Shown here one piece after another: positions 1-10,021 of a stretch of DNA of 64,000 nucleotides (the stretch's first letter is position 1; each line of letters opens with the position of its first letter). The position numbers and the translations under genes are program-made. This DNA comes from Branchiostoma lanceolatum (Eukaryota; Chordata; Leptocardii; Amphioxiformes; Branchiostomatidae). The stretch covers positions 12,454,198 to 12,518,197 of the forward strand of contig NC_089739.1 of assembly GCF_035083965.1 (NCBI RefSeq), in the 5' to 3' direction. The notes beneath the pieces were generated by a model that saw only the letters and a program-made list of their open reading frames with translations, did no database searches and was not told the DNA's origin.

Positions 1-229
1 AAAGCGACTTTTCTGTGAGTTGGATTTTGGTTTCGCAAGTCTGATTGTGTTCGTTCTGGTTGAGCACATTTGGTAGCTGTGAATCTCAGTCCGGAATGAG
101 ATTTTGTCGTACAGAACCTTTGGTTGTTTGGTGAGCATTATCATCCTGATATACACGTACTCGACCTTATACGATACGTTCTGTTGAAGTGCTGGTTAAC
201 AGGTGTCTGTTCTCACGTGGCTATAAGTA

Positions 230-480
230 TTGTCTGATATGTTAGATGGAAAAAGGTATTTAGTCCCATGGTGTAGGTTATCCACTGTCTAGGGCTGGGA
301 AAGCGGAGCCAACCCCTCCGTTTACCTCCCCAACTGAATTCATGTTCCCATTTTTGAGGAAAGTAAATGTAGAATGCATTTGCCAAGGGCACAACATCAG
401 TGGCATGACAGGGGGTTCGAACCCAGGACCTCTTGGTTCTGGGCCAAACGTCAACACGACGCCACCTTTGGTTGGTCAGA
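230..480 (-). repeat. tRNA-derived SINE-like repeat, copy 1
   Basis: Read on the minus strand, this stretch has a Pol III box-B-like GGTTCGAACCC (about 415-425), a box-A-like region upstream of it, and then a tail shared with a second copy at about 60660-60880, also on the minus strand. The shared block includes the tRNA-like arm and a downstream segment resembling CCTTGGSAAAKGCA. Two diverged copies in one window plus the internal promoter layout support a dispersed tRNA-derived SINE. Boundaries are approximate. The open frame across it on the minus strand is not a gene. Confidence 0.5.
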
Positions 481-558
481 ATGAGAAAAGCACGAGTGCT
501 GTCCTTGGTGCTGATCATGAAATCACGACCTGCTCTGTACCTGTAGGTTTACAAAAAT

Positions 559-572
559 CCGCCAGGTGGCGC
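559..572 (+). promoter_or_regulatory. CTCF-like motif
   Basis: The bases CCGCCAGGTGGCGC differ at one position from the CTCF core consensus CCASYAGRKGGCRC. CTCF and its motif are conserved across bilaterians. A single motif match can occur by chance and occupancy cannot be judged from sequence. Confidence 0.25.
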
Positions 573-599
573 TTCAGTACTGACCCCCACAACATGATG

Positions 600-1077
600 G
601 TGACGCAGCCGCCACTGGCTCTGAAGTCATTGCCATATGCTTGCATTTTCGGGGTGGGAGGTGGAAGACATGGAAGGTGAACTGCCTAAGAAACTGGGCT
701 GTCAAATCTCCACGATTTCTTTTCGAAACAAACTGCTTTGAGATTACTCTCATTCCAGTCTAGCTTGTACTTTTATTCCATTCTATTGGAACCCGCGGTC
801 TATCACTGACGATTGGGGACAACAAAACGAAGAATATATGCTGATACTGGTGTACAATAGTAGAATATTTTCGCCTAATACAGAAAAACTACACTATCAC
901 AGCAGAATGTATCGCTATATGAAACAGGAAACTTTTATATCATCCACAACTTGCCAGACGTTAGCGTCTCCATGGGTCGTTGAAAAGAGTAGAAATTCGC
1001 CAAATAGACAGATAACATGGCAAAGGAGTTAGCCGGTCGCAAACTATACTCCCTGGCCTGCTAACTCCTCTAGCATA
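600..1077. other. no gene recognised
   Basis: Only short open frames without family resemblance, splice context or repeats. I see nothing further to annotate. Confidence 0.4.
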
Positions 1078-1080
1078 TTA

Positions 1081-1926
1081 GGCCATGTTGATTTGATTAT
1101 ATGGATGACATCCTCTGGAAACCGTAAAACTGATGCGAACGCGTGAATAAAAAAATGTTTGGCCCAAAACAAGTTGCCTTCATTAGGCTGCACCAAGTAA
1201 TTTTTATGGATGACGTCCTTTGGAAACCCTCAATCTAATGCGAGAGCGCGAAAAAAAAACAAGAAGGGCCGAAAAAAACAAGATGCCTAGATTTGAAATA
1301 TAATAGTCGACGACACATGTTAGGGCGCAAATTGAATGAGAGAACACAGTGTAACAACTAACAATTCTTTGATCCATCATGAAAACAGCAATAATTTGAA
1401 TAAATCAGTTGAAGTTGAACAGCAGTTGTTGTCCTGTCCTGTTTCTTTCCATATCCCATTGATTTTGCAGGCCTGCAGAAATATATTAGATAAAAAAGGA
1501 ACTCTTTGGTCATAGTTACAGGAAGCGCAATTTCTTGTTTTTTTTCTTGGAACAGACCAAAATCAATGCGCGCGCGGACGTCATCCATAAAAATTACTTG
1601 GTGTAGCCTTATGAAATCTACGTGGTCAGGAAGGTTGAACAAAACTACAACACACAGAGTATGGTATACCGGATGGATAATTCTCAATTTTGGCTCCTTC
1701 TCGTCTTCTTTGACTTTGGAAATGACTTTGGCAGTCTACGACATTAGTATCCATTTTCCGATTTTTTTGGAGGAAAAAATTGCCATTTACAGCATGCATT
1801 TTCTCATTTTGCATCTGCTTTGTATGATTTACAGTATGGCAGAAAACGTTTTATCTATTTTTTTTTTAAACGGACGAAAATTGATGCGCGCTCGGATGTC
1901 ATCCATATAATCAAATCAGCATGGCC
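1081..1926. mobile_element. PIF/Harbinger-type MITE (outer element, interrupted)
   Basis: The two ends are inverted copies of each other over about 33 bases (left end GGCCATGTTGATTTGATTAT...) with one mismatch, and the element is flanked by TTA at 1078-1080 and 1927-1929. A 3-bp TTA/TAA target duplication with GG-starting terminal repeats is characteristic of the PIF/Harbinger superfamily. No transposase frame is present, so it is non-autonomous. A second copy lies at 9458-9918. The element is interrupted by the related element at 1186-1608. Confidence 0.75.
1186..1608. mobile_element. PIF/Harbinger-type MITE nested in the outer element
   Basis: Ends are inverted copies (left GGCTGCACCAAGTAATTTTT..., right its complement) flanked by TTA at 1183-1185 and 1609-1611. 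Removing 423 bp plus one TTA restores a sequence that matches the uninterrupted copy near 9552-9566, which serves as the empty site. Internal sequence is related to the host element, so this is one family inserting into itself. The minus-strand frame across it is a by-product of the repeat. Confidence 0.78.
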
Positions 1927-1929
1927 TTA

Positions 1930-3560
1930 TCTGTCTACTTTGCCGATTTCTATACTCTAAAGCTTTCCAACGACCCATGGAGCCTGGTAGAGGCTAGCCA
2001 TAAGTAGATAACCACGCAAACTCTAGCTGTAAGGTTGCGACTTCAACATCTGTTCTTTCTCATCACAAACCGTCACTTCCTGATAAATTCGGCGCCATTC
2101 TCGCACGCACGGGAGCGTGCCTGGTCAACAGTCGGGACGCGAGGGCCGGCGGTAGGGACGCCAAGGACCATCGCTACACCCCCGGTAAGGTTACAAAAAT
2201 ATCCTTAAAGAATCGAGAAGCAAAACTGATGAATGGTGATTTGGATTAAGTATTTTTTAAGTGTACAGAATGCGTTTGCATGCGGTGTGACCGCACGGAC
2301 GTTCACTTACAAAAGAAGCGTGCCAATATTTCTTGGCACAAGAATCGCTTACTAGCTCTTACATGTGGTCGTACGTATAAGATAACATATTACGATACAC
2401 CATACAAAGGTTACTCGAGCAAGTAGATAGATTTTGTAAAAATTCATGCAGTTGCTTGAAAAATTTTTGTACCCTGTATCTTATCACCTGGATGCCTAAC
2501 CTTCATCAACGTAGCACGTAGTGATATATAGTTGGCGTTGTTAGCATTTGCGATATTGTTAACGTTAAAATGAAATGAATAAGGCCTTTTCAGGTTTGTT
2601 ACCTTAACTTTGGATGCAATATACATCTTAACAGACTCAACGACAAAATTTACTTCAAAAAAGTTGTTGCGAGAATGACATTAAAACTATTTCAAAATGA
2701 GTGTATTCTCATTGCTCCTTTTCTTTGTGATGTTTTCAACATTCGAAGAGACAAATGTAAAGGGATGAGGCTAATTCTAACTCGCCTCTTCTTATCCTTA
2801 GCCGTTTCGCAAAGGCCACCCTCTGGCCTTAAGGTCTCATTCATGAGTTTTTTCGCCCCATAGGCTTACATGTTATAAAACGTGTTTTACATGGGCGCGT
2901 TCGTAATGAAGCTAATGGAAATGCACCAATGTTTTTCATTCCATGTTGAGAACATTTACCCTAGATCATGTAAAACAATTGCCAACAGTTTCACTACATG
3001 GAATCTCTTTTTATAGCAATTACAAACTGCACTTGGCTACACCCTCAAAAAGCCACTTTCCAGCTGCAAGCCCATGACCGCATTACACACGATGCCCGGG
3101 CTGTGTACCTCCGACCTCGCGCGCGGCTGCCGAACTTTGCCTGCTAATTTCTTCAGATACAAACAAGCTTTCATCAGTTCGACGCTTGAGATCAGCTGGG
3201 CTAGCTAAAAGGAAATTTCCCACCGATATAGACACACGTTCATGCAGCCGTTAATTTTTTGGGCAACGGACTATTTTAGTGCCCACTCGGAGTAATACAG
3301 AAATGAGACCTTAAACTGTCAAACTAAAGCGGCATAGCAAATGTGCCCTCCAATCCCTTTCCGCCACTTTATCAACGCATTCATCATTGCCAACATCAAC
3401 TGCACTTATCGCTACAGCTGTCTTTTCTACGACAGTGAAATGAAAACAAGGAAATAAACCACAAGCGAAACTACGTACACATCCATAGCCTTGTAACCAT
3501 CCTTCGAAGGCCTCAGACAAGCTATCTTTCCGGATTCCGGAAGTCATTTCTGATTACTAG
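1930..3560. other. intergenic; no gene recognised
   Basis: Open frames are under about 80 codons and show no recognisable family. A GC-rich patch at about 2090-2185 ends in a donor-like CCG/GTAAGG, but I cannot assign an exon with confidence. No repeats were identified here by eye. Confidence 0.4.
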
Positions 3561-4180
3561 TAGTACTAAGCGCTTTTACATCTTGCTATTGAAGAATTAT
3601 TTTCACGCATATTCTTCGTTCAAAGCATTTTCATTGTGTGCATTTATCTTCTGAAATACAAAAGCTAAACACATTCCAAGAAAGTGCATCACACCCTGTC
3701 TCTTACCAGTACTACCGAAGAAATTGGAGCCAACTCCGTAAAACAATTCACCGGCGTGCGTTAATGAACTAGGCCGCCGGGCATCACTCCCGGCACCGTA
3801 AAGATCCCGGGAGCTCACGATAGTATGGCTACCAGGCTATAAGTGTACCACAGCATTCAACAACTGGGGATCTGTGATTCATGTGGTTTTTACCGGGGTT
3901 TCGGGGCGGAATTATCGCGATACAACACAGATGGCCTGTCTACCATCTTTATCAGATGAGAAGGGTTTCTCAGAAAGTTCAGCGTCGGTTCACAGCTTTT
4001 CCTTCCGAACTGAAGTATAGGCTTTAAGAGACATGGTGTAAAATGCTTTCTTTGAATGTCTTCTTGAGTTTAGCTTTTGTTTTTCAGAAAAAAATGCACA
4101 CAATGAAAAGACTATGAATGAAGAACATGCATGAAGATAATTCTTCACATAGCAAAATCTAATAGCGTTTAGGAGCTACC
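3561..4180. repeat. diverged fold-back (inverted repeat) element
   Basis: The reverse complement of about 3561-3720 aligns with about 4015-4180. Shared words include TTTAGCTTTTGT, TGCACACAATGAAAA and AATAATTCTTCA. The arms have diverged by substitutions and small indels and enclose about 300 bp. This is the architecture of a fold-back or MITE-like element. No target duplication could be fixed, so the class is unknown. Confidence 0.55.
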
Positions 4181-4600
4181 TATTTTAAAGGTATATACGT
4201 AGAATTTGATAGATCTAGAAATATATACATAGTGCTTTAATTTCTTTAATTTTCATACACATAATTATACAAACCTTAGATAAAATAATTACAATAAAGT
4301 TGATCATTACTAAAACATAACTCAATCAATGACAAAGAAATTAATTATTCAGAATTGTCATTATATAGATTATCCCACATTCTCATGTGCTTTTCAATTC
4401 TATTTTATCTCTTAGAAATGCCACATTCAGAAAGATTTTTATATACATGTATTTGCACCCTTGATGTGAAACCGAATATCATTCACACATGTTTTTAATC
4501 ATATTCTGTCTATTCTTTAGCATTTTTGGTCCACCATTGATGTGAAACCCAATATAATATTGATTTTGTTCTCTTTCCTCCGTCGATTCGAAACTAGCCT
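4181..4600. other. AT-rich intergenic stretch
   Basis: AT-rich DNA with no open frame of interest and no clear repeat. It contains two imperfect copies of a phrase resembling TTGATGTGAAACC (about 4463 and 4534). Confidence 0.4.
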
Positions 4601-4701
4601 CCGAAACCTTGGCCTCCCCCGCCCAGTATGAGTCATGGTCCCGGGCAGTCTGTGGTTTGCGCCCGAGGGAAGACAGAGGAACTTCCGCGTTCTCCTCTCC
4701 G

Positions 4702-4841
4702 TTTAAAAGCTGCCAACAGGCGTGTCAACACGTCACTTCAACAGCAGAAGTACTACCGACAAGACGGTTCAAGGTTCGCTCAACCACTTGTCGAGGTTGA
4801 ACTTGGACATTGAAGCTAGATTTGTTGTTCGTCCTTAAAAG
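4702..4841 (+). promoter_or_regulatory. possible TATA-like promoter and non-coding first exon for the R-SNARE-like gene
   Basis: A TATA-like TTTAAAAG lies at 4702-4709, and about 130 bp downstream there is a strong donor (AAAAG/GTAAGG, exon end 4841). The coding exon at 6311 opens with a clear acceptor (polypyrimidine tract then CTATCAG) nine bases before the start codon, which implies an upstream non-coding exon. This is the best donor I found upstream, but the linkage is inference. The ~1.47-kb intron so defined would contain the large hairpin at 5060-5630. Confidence 0.3.
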
Positions 4842-5059
4842 GTAAGGCCTTTTTATAGTATTTGTCGTTTATTGGTTCATAAACTTCTTTCGTCTACGTT
4901 GTTTTTCTAGATGCTATAGTACTTAAATATACCGGGTGAGATGTATTTAGCCTGGGTACCACTCAGCTAGTTTTCCGCGGCTCCCGTACTCTCCGCTAGT
5001 GTAACAACATTGAGAGAATGACAGCGAAAGCAAGATATCAAATACGTCTTAGCGCATAT

Positions 5060-5630
5060 ACCGCATGTTTATTACCGACCTAAAACCTTCTCACATGTAG
5101 CTACGAAATACAGGTTCCTAACCGTCTTGCAAGGCGTAAGACATAGGGTGACATAGAGAGAGGGGGGAGAGAAGTAGAAAAGAAACACAGAAAAAGAGGA
5201 GGGAGAAGGGGAGGGGCACTCTAGGAGGACTGTGGCACATATTGAGAAAACTAAAGAGAAAGCAAAATATCCAATACATATTTAGCCTGGGTGCCGTCCT
5301 AGTTAGTTTTCTGAGGCTACAGCTAGTTGTAGCGGGAAGTATGCATGGGAACGGTTGTTCAACAACGAAAAACTAACTTGGATAGCACCCAGGCTAAAGA
5401 TGTATTGGATATTTTGCTTTCTCTTTCGTTTTCTCAATATGTGCCACAGTCCTCCTAGAGTGCCCCTCCCCTTCTCCCTCCTCTTTTTCTGTGTTTCTTT
5501 TCTACTTCTCTCCCCCCTCTCTCTATCTCACCCTATGTCTTACGCCTTGCAAGACGGTTAGGAACCTGTATTTCGTAGCTACAAAGGTTTTAGGTCGGCA
5601 ATGAACATGCAGTTTTAGAAGAGCGTGTAG
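5060..5630. repeat. large near-perfect inverted repeat (hairpin, ~250-bp arms)
   Basis: About 5060-5310 and about 5371-5625 are reverse complements at roughly 95 percent identity, with a ~60-base spacer. Landmarks are the purine-rich block GGAGGGAGAAGGGGAGGGGC in the left arm and its pyrimidine-rich complement in the right arm, and the TAGCCTGGGTGCC-type end near the spacer. A further partial copy of that end motif is at about 4948. High arm identity points to a recent origin. Transcripts through it could fold into long double-stranded RNA. Confidence 0.8.
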
Positions 5631-5640
5631 CTGGCAGTTA

Positions 5641-5678
<38 letters not shown>

Positions 5679-5740
5679 AACAGAAAGGGGGAGAGAGAGA
5701 TGGAAGGGAGAGAGAGGGGGAGGGAGAGAGAGCGAGCTAG
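5641..5740 (+). repeat. (GA)n-rich microsatellite
   Basis: A purine-rich run dominated by GA dinucleotides with GGGA interruptions, next to the right arm of the hairpin. The minus-strand Ser/Leu-rich frame here is low-complexity artefact. Confidence 0.85.
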
Positions 5741-6310
5741 AGGGACAGACTGCAGATAGACAGACGGGGGCTTATTGGGCCTCCTTCCCATTGGTCCTGG
5801 GCTTGATTTAATCAATTAGGTTATATAGACATCGATATATAAGGCCAGACTGACAAACATTGAGGAGGGCGCCTATACAGAAAACTAAAAGAGTATCAGA
5901 AGCACCTAATTCCAATTAGAAAACTCGTAGTGTTGCTTGTCACGATTTCTGTTGTCTGGTACGTACATTTTGTCAGTTGATAGTCACGAGTGCCAATGAG
6001 GGGGCGTCAACATTGATCGACGTTACAAAAACACTCTCTCAAGAAGCCTCCTTTGCAAGCATTCGTTGTTTTTTTTTGGGGGGGGGCGCTGATTCGCTAT
6101 TTTTATCAAATGTCGGTCAGGTTCTTTGGCGTCAAAACGTATCGCTCCAGCAAAAGAACATGGTCACGATATAAGGAAAAATAAACACCAGAGCCGCCTA
6201 AAAGGCCCGTAAAGGAGGCTATCTCTCAAGGGAGGTGGTGAGAGATTCTGTGCGACCCCTCCTCACTTGGAAAAATGGAATAGTCCTAACCACACCTTTT
6301 TTTCTATCAG
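5741..6310. other. upstream/intron sequence before the R-SNARE-like coding exon
   Basis: No gene is seen. The final bases form a polypyrimidine tract and an AG acceptor (6309-6310) for the coding exon that follows. A run of T then G at about 6069-6087 is homopolymeric. Confidence 0.45.
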
Positions 6311-6319
6311 AATTTAGCC

Positions 6320-8436
6320 ATGGCGACCGAAAAAACAGACGTGGGCAGCTCCAAGCGTCGCGACATATCCACATCAAAACTTAAGAAGCCCAAGAAAGCC
6401 AAGTTTCATCTCAAACGAGTCTTCAAACGCAAGAGGAATGGACAAGGTGAAAAAATGTCGTTCAAGGCAGTCACGCCCTCTAGCGATCCGTGTTCAAACT
6501 GGTCCCCAGGCGCCACCACCTGTCCAGACGTCCACGAGTCGACATCGGGGACGAAAGTTCCTGACTGCGAATCAACATCAATAAAAGAACCAACCCGAGA
6601 AAACTTAAGGAAGCTGAAACAAGAACCCTTCAAAGAAAGGGAAAAAGAAAGACAAGAAGCTGAAACTAACTCTATCGAAACCACGGGGGTGGAAATCATT
6701 GAAGAACATCATGACACTGCTTCAAACGGAAGCGCCAACCCTCCTCCATGCGTAGATGCAAAAGAAGAACCCGTCGATGTTAATGACAGCCCTGTCTCAA
6801 CTCTAGACATGAAAAGGGAACGCCAAAAGAAGAAACGCAAGTGGTTTGTTGTTCGCTCCAGCAAGAAGCGCAAGAAAAACAAGTTTCATCTCAAACGTGT
6901 CTTCAAAGGCAAGAAGAAAGGACAAGGTGAAAAAATGTCGTTCAAGGCAGTCACGCCCTCTAGCGATCCGTGTTCAAACTGGTCACCAGGCGCCACCACC
7001 TGTCCAGACGTCCACGAGTTGACATCGGGGGCGAAAGTTCCAGACTGCGAATCAACATCAATAAAAGAACCAACCCGAGAAAACTTGAGGAAGCAGAAAC
7101 AAGAACCCTTGACGGAAGAGGAAAAACAAAGACAACAGGCCGAAACTAACCCCATCGAAACTACGGGGGTGGAAATCATTGAAGAACTTTGTGACGCTAT
7201 TTCAAACGGAAACACCAACCCTCAAACATGCGTGGATACAAAAGAGGAACCCGTCAAAGTAAACGATAGCCCTGTCGCAACACTAGACATGAAACAAGAA
7301 CGCCATAAGAAGAAACGCAAGTGGTTTGTTGTTCGCTTCAGCAAAAAGACAACAGAAACAAATAACAGTGATGCTGGCATGGAAACTTCAAGTGAGAAAG
7401 CACAGATTGAAACAATGAGCGACGAAGACAAGAGAAAAGAACTACTAGAAAAAGACACTTCAGTTGCAAACCTAGAGAGTACCACTGAGAAAAAGAAACG
7501 GGGTTTAAAGACTCCGTGGAAGAAAGCAAAGAGAAAGCGCGAGGAAAAAGACATGTACAGTTCTTCTGAAAGCGACCAGACGGAAGAAAAGTTGAGTGAC
7601 GTTCAAGATGACCGCACCAGGCACAAGAAGCGGAAACGGAAGTGGCCCAGAATGCTTAAGAAGAAGCCCAAGACAAGCGACAGTGTTCCGGAGGTTGTTG
7701 TCAACAACGAGCAGGTAAGATTACTAAGAAAGAAACTTTTTAAGACACAGTGCCTTACGCGTAGTTTCTCAAACAACGTTTTGTACTTTTTCGCCTATCT
7801 CACCATTATTCGATCAGTAAGCGAAGGTTGCATGTATCAGTGAATGGATGCGTAAATTCATTGACCCTAGCCTCTCCGTAAGCTAGCTTTATTTGGAGCT
7901 CCAAAAACTGTGGATTACAATAATGTGCATGTAGCTGATAGATAGATGAAACACTGCTATAGATTATAGAAAGAATGAAGCATTAATACATATGATGGTT
8001 TGAAAAGGAATTGTTATAATTGTGACTTAAACACAGTTATATCCATGCCTGCGTAGCTGTCCATTTAAATGCTACAGTGAAAAATGATAAAGTTAAACGT
8101 TAAACGGCCAACGGATCGTACTTAACAATATTTGAACGTTGCATTTTCCAGCCTAAACAACAAACGCTAGAGGACCTTCAACGCGAAGTCAAAGAGACAC
8201 AGAAAATCGTCCGAGACATAGTGGAGAACAAGTTAGCGGAGCGGGACGAGAAACTGCGAGATCTCACGAGAGTTGCCGAGGATCTCGAGAAGGCTGCCGA
8301 ACAGTTCGAGAAAGTATCGCGTAAAGTTCGCGTCAAGATGTGGATGAGATCCAGGAAATGGACCCTCTGTACTATGAGTACAGTCGTGATTCTACTGTCC
8401 GTGGGTGCTATTGTACTCTGTGTGATATTTGTGTAA
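6320..8436 (+). CDS. R-SNARE (synaptobrevin/VAMP-like) protein with long lysine-rich, duplicated N-terminal region
   Basis: Coding exons are 6320-7714 and 8152-8436, joined in phase 0 by a GT-AG intron, giving 559 residues. The start ATG (gccATGG context) follows an acceptor at 6310. Residues 1-465 are hydrophilic, rich in Lys, Glu, Ser and Thr, with basic clusters such as KKRKRKW and an acidic Ser-rich patch, and probably disordered. Residues 28-187 and 188-347 are tandem copies. Residues about 470-526 form an R-SNARE motif: the zero-layer Arg is residue 496 in AERDEKLRDL, and downstream core-layer positions (+4, +7, +11, +14, +18, +21, +25, +28) are L, L, A, L, A, F, S, V, the VAMP2 pattern. 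A basic juxtamembrane KMWMRSRK and a ~24-residue hydrophobic C-terminal anchor follow. Family knowledge says such proteins drive vesicle fusion from the cytosolic face. Typical VAMPs are 100-220 residues, so the N-terminal region is exceptional. The SNARE assignment is firm; the role of the N-terminus is unknown. Confidence 0.82.
6401..7360 (+). repeat. 480-bp in-frame tandem duplication inside the coding exon
   Basis: Bases 6401-6880 and 6881-7360 align with an exact 480-bp (160-codon) offset: AAGTTTCATCTC occurs at 6401 and 6881, and TGGTTTGTTGTTCGC at 6842 and 7322. Some stretches are almost identical at the DNA level (for example 6447-6530 against 6927-7010), while others differ by many amino-acid changes. 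The duplication is therefore not brand new, or it has been partly homogenised. Confidence 0.88.
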
Positions 8437-8442
8437 TAAGGC

Positions 8443-8605
8443 CATTCGTAGATTCGAGTACACATGTGCAGTGTCAAATGTGAAGGCCCCTGAGACGTAA
8501 ACAAAACCTGTCTGTACGTTGTTATGCAAATCGAGATAATGTCGAGACGAGCCAGGGGCCTTCACCTTTGACACTGCACATGCATACTCGAATCTACGAA
8601 TGGGC
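8443..8605. mobile_element. palindromic MITE immediately after the R-SNARE-like stop codon
   Basis: The ends are inverted repeats of about 50 bases: CATTCGTAGATTCGAGTA at the left is mirrored at the right, continuing through GTGCAGTGTCAAA and GTGAAGGCCCC. The core contains a phrase like TTGTTATGCAAATCGAGA that is shared with the next element. It begins within about 10 bp of the stop codon, so it would form part of the 3' UTR. Confidence 0.75.
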
Positions 8606-8812
8606 TTATAAGGTCGTTCACGAGTACGCATGCGCCCCCCGCGACATGTATTGTGGATGATATGTCAAAGGTGAAGGCCATTGAGACACAAACAAAACAC
8701 GTCTGGACATTGTTATGTAAATCGAGACAGTGGTCGAGACGAGAACTGTTTGCGGTCAGGACCTTAACCTTTGACCTAACGCATGCGCATTTGGATTCGT
8801 GAACGATCTTAT
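8606..8812. mobile_element. second, related palindromic MITE in tandem
   Basis: Ends of the type GGTCGTTCACGA...ACGCATGCG are mirrored by CGCATGCGCATTTGGATTCG TGAACGATC. The core (GAGACACAAACAAAAC, GTTATGTAAATCGAGACA) matches the preceding element, so the two belong to one diverged family placed head to tail. Confidence 0.65.
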
Positions 8813-9457
8813 CTGACTCATTGTGAACTTTGAACCTAATGAAAACACTATCAGCACTTGACGGCTTCGACTGGTTTAATGTTTGTTCAGGTCAATTCGT
8901 TCTGATTCTGACTTGTTTCCTCCTATAAAACATAGTGTACGCCTGAATAACTAACAAAACGAACAAGACCAAAAAATAAGACATACAGAAACAGCTATTG
9001 ATAATAGCCGTAATTTAAGCGTTTGGAACATATGATTTACACATACGGTTCTACTTATATGGGTTATCACAGTACAGCTTATAGTAGAGTTATGCACTTT
9101 ATTTTTAGATTGAATCTAACTAATGTTAACTTAAGCGATAGCAGCCATAGCAATTCTAATATGTGTTATGGATGTTCATATAGCATGAGGTTCTATATTT
9201 CACAGTTTATTAAAGAAATCTAAGACTTTTGTTTTATATATCATGTATATTATCTTGTAAGCCACCTTAATCATAATTCATACAAATATGTCAAAGTATA
9301 TGAATTTTGTAAATAAATAAAAAAATAAACCCATGCTCGAGTGTAGTCATAAATAAGCTATAGACTACTCTAGCATCTCCTTATGATTTTCCCACACCAC
9401 ATCTGCTTGGAGATTGCTGGTTTTACTTCAGTCAGCATCTTCCTTCAGCTAACGTTA
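8813..9457. other. intergenic; no gene recognised
   Basis: AT-rich DNA with short frames only. AATAAA-like words at about 9313-9330 could serve as late polyadenylation signals for the upstream gene, but nothing ties them to it. Confidence 0.35.
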
Positions 9458-9918
9458 GGCCACGTTGATTTGAATGTATGGATGGCATCCTCTGGGGACC
9501 CCAAAACTGATGGGAGCATGCGTATGAAAAAAGTTCGGCAAAAAAAAAGTTGCCTTCATTATGAAATGTAGGTGGTCAGAGTGGACTAACAAAACTAGAC
9601 ACACAGATTATGATATACCGAAATAGAGCTTCTTTATTTTTGTTTTTTCAAAACTTCTTCTTTGACTTTGGAATTGACTTTGGCATTCTGCGACATTATA
9701 TCCGTTTTTCAAACTATTTTTTTTTTGCAATTTACAGCATGTATTTTCACATTTTGAAGCTGCTTTTTACGATTTTCAGTACGTCCGAAAACTTTTTGAT
9801 TCATTTTTGGAAACGGACGAAAACACACTGAGTATGGTATACCGAAATATAGATTTTTCATTTTTGTTATTTCAAAACTTGTTGACGAAAATTGATGTCA
9901 TCCCTATAATCAAATCAA
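9458..9918. mobile_element. PIF/Harbinger-type MITE, second copy (uninterrupted)
   Basis: Left end GGCCACGTTGATTTGAATGT preceded by TTA (9455-9457) matches the element at 1081. The right end (CCCTATAATCAAATCAAGG) has lost the last few bases of the terminal repeat. Its internal TTCATTATGAAATGTAGG is the intact version of the site occupied by the nested insertion at 1186-1608. Confidence 0.68.
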
Positions 9919-10021
9919 GGTAGCAGCACACAGTATTCATTATTAGTCTATGACGTAGAGGTAAAAAAGTAGTAATACGTAAAAACATTAACATGAAAGT
10001 TAGCGAGGCACTAGTGTATGG

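Noticed and set aside
415..425. Functional tRNA gene on the minus strand
   Set aside because: The box-B-like sequence is present, but the arms do not form an obvious complete cloverleaf and a related repeat copy exists at 60.8 kb, so a SINE is the better reading.
1358..1910. Open frames on both strands in the nested MITEs
   Set aside because: They run across terminal inverted repeats and contain no transposase motif.
5355..5815. Leucine/serine-rich frames around the hairpin
   Set aside because: They derive from pyrimidine-rich hairpin arm sequence and the GA microsatellite.
6406..7554. Minus-strand open frames opposite the lysine-rich exon
   Set aside because: Ser/Phe/Leu-rich frames are the expected antisense shadow of Lys/Glu-rich coding sequence. 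They duplicate with the 480-bp repeat and have no start or splice context.
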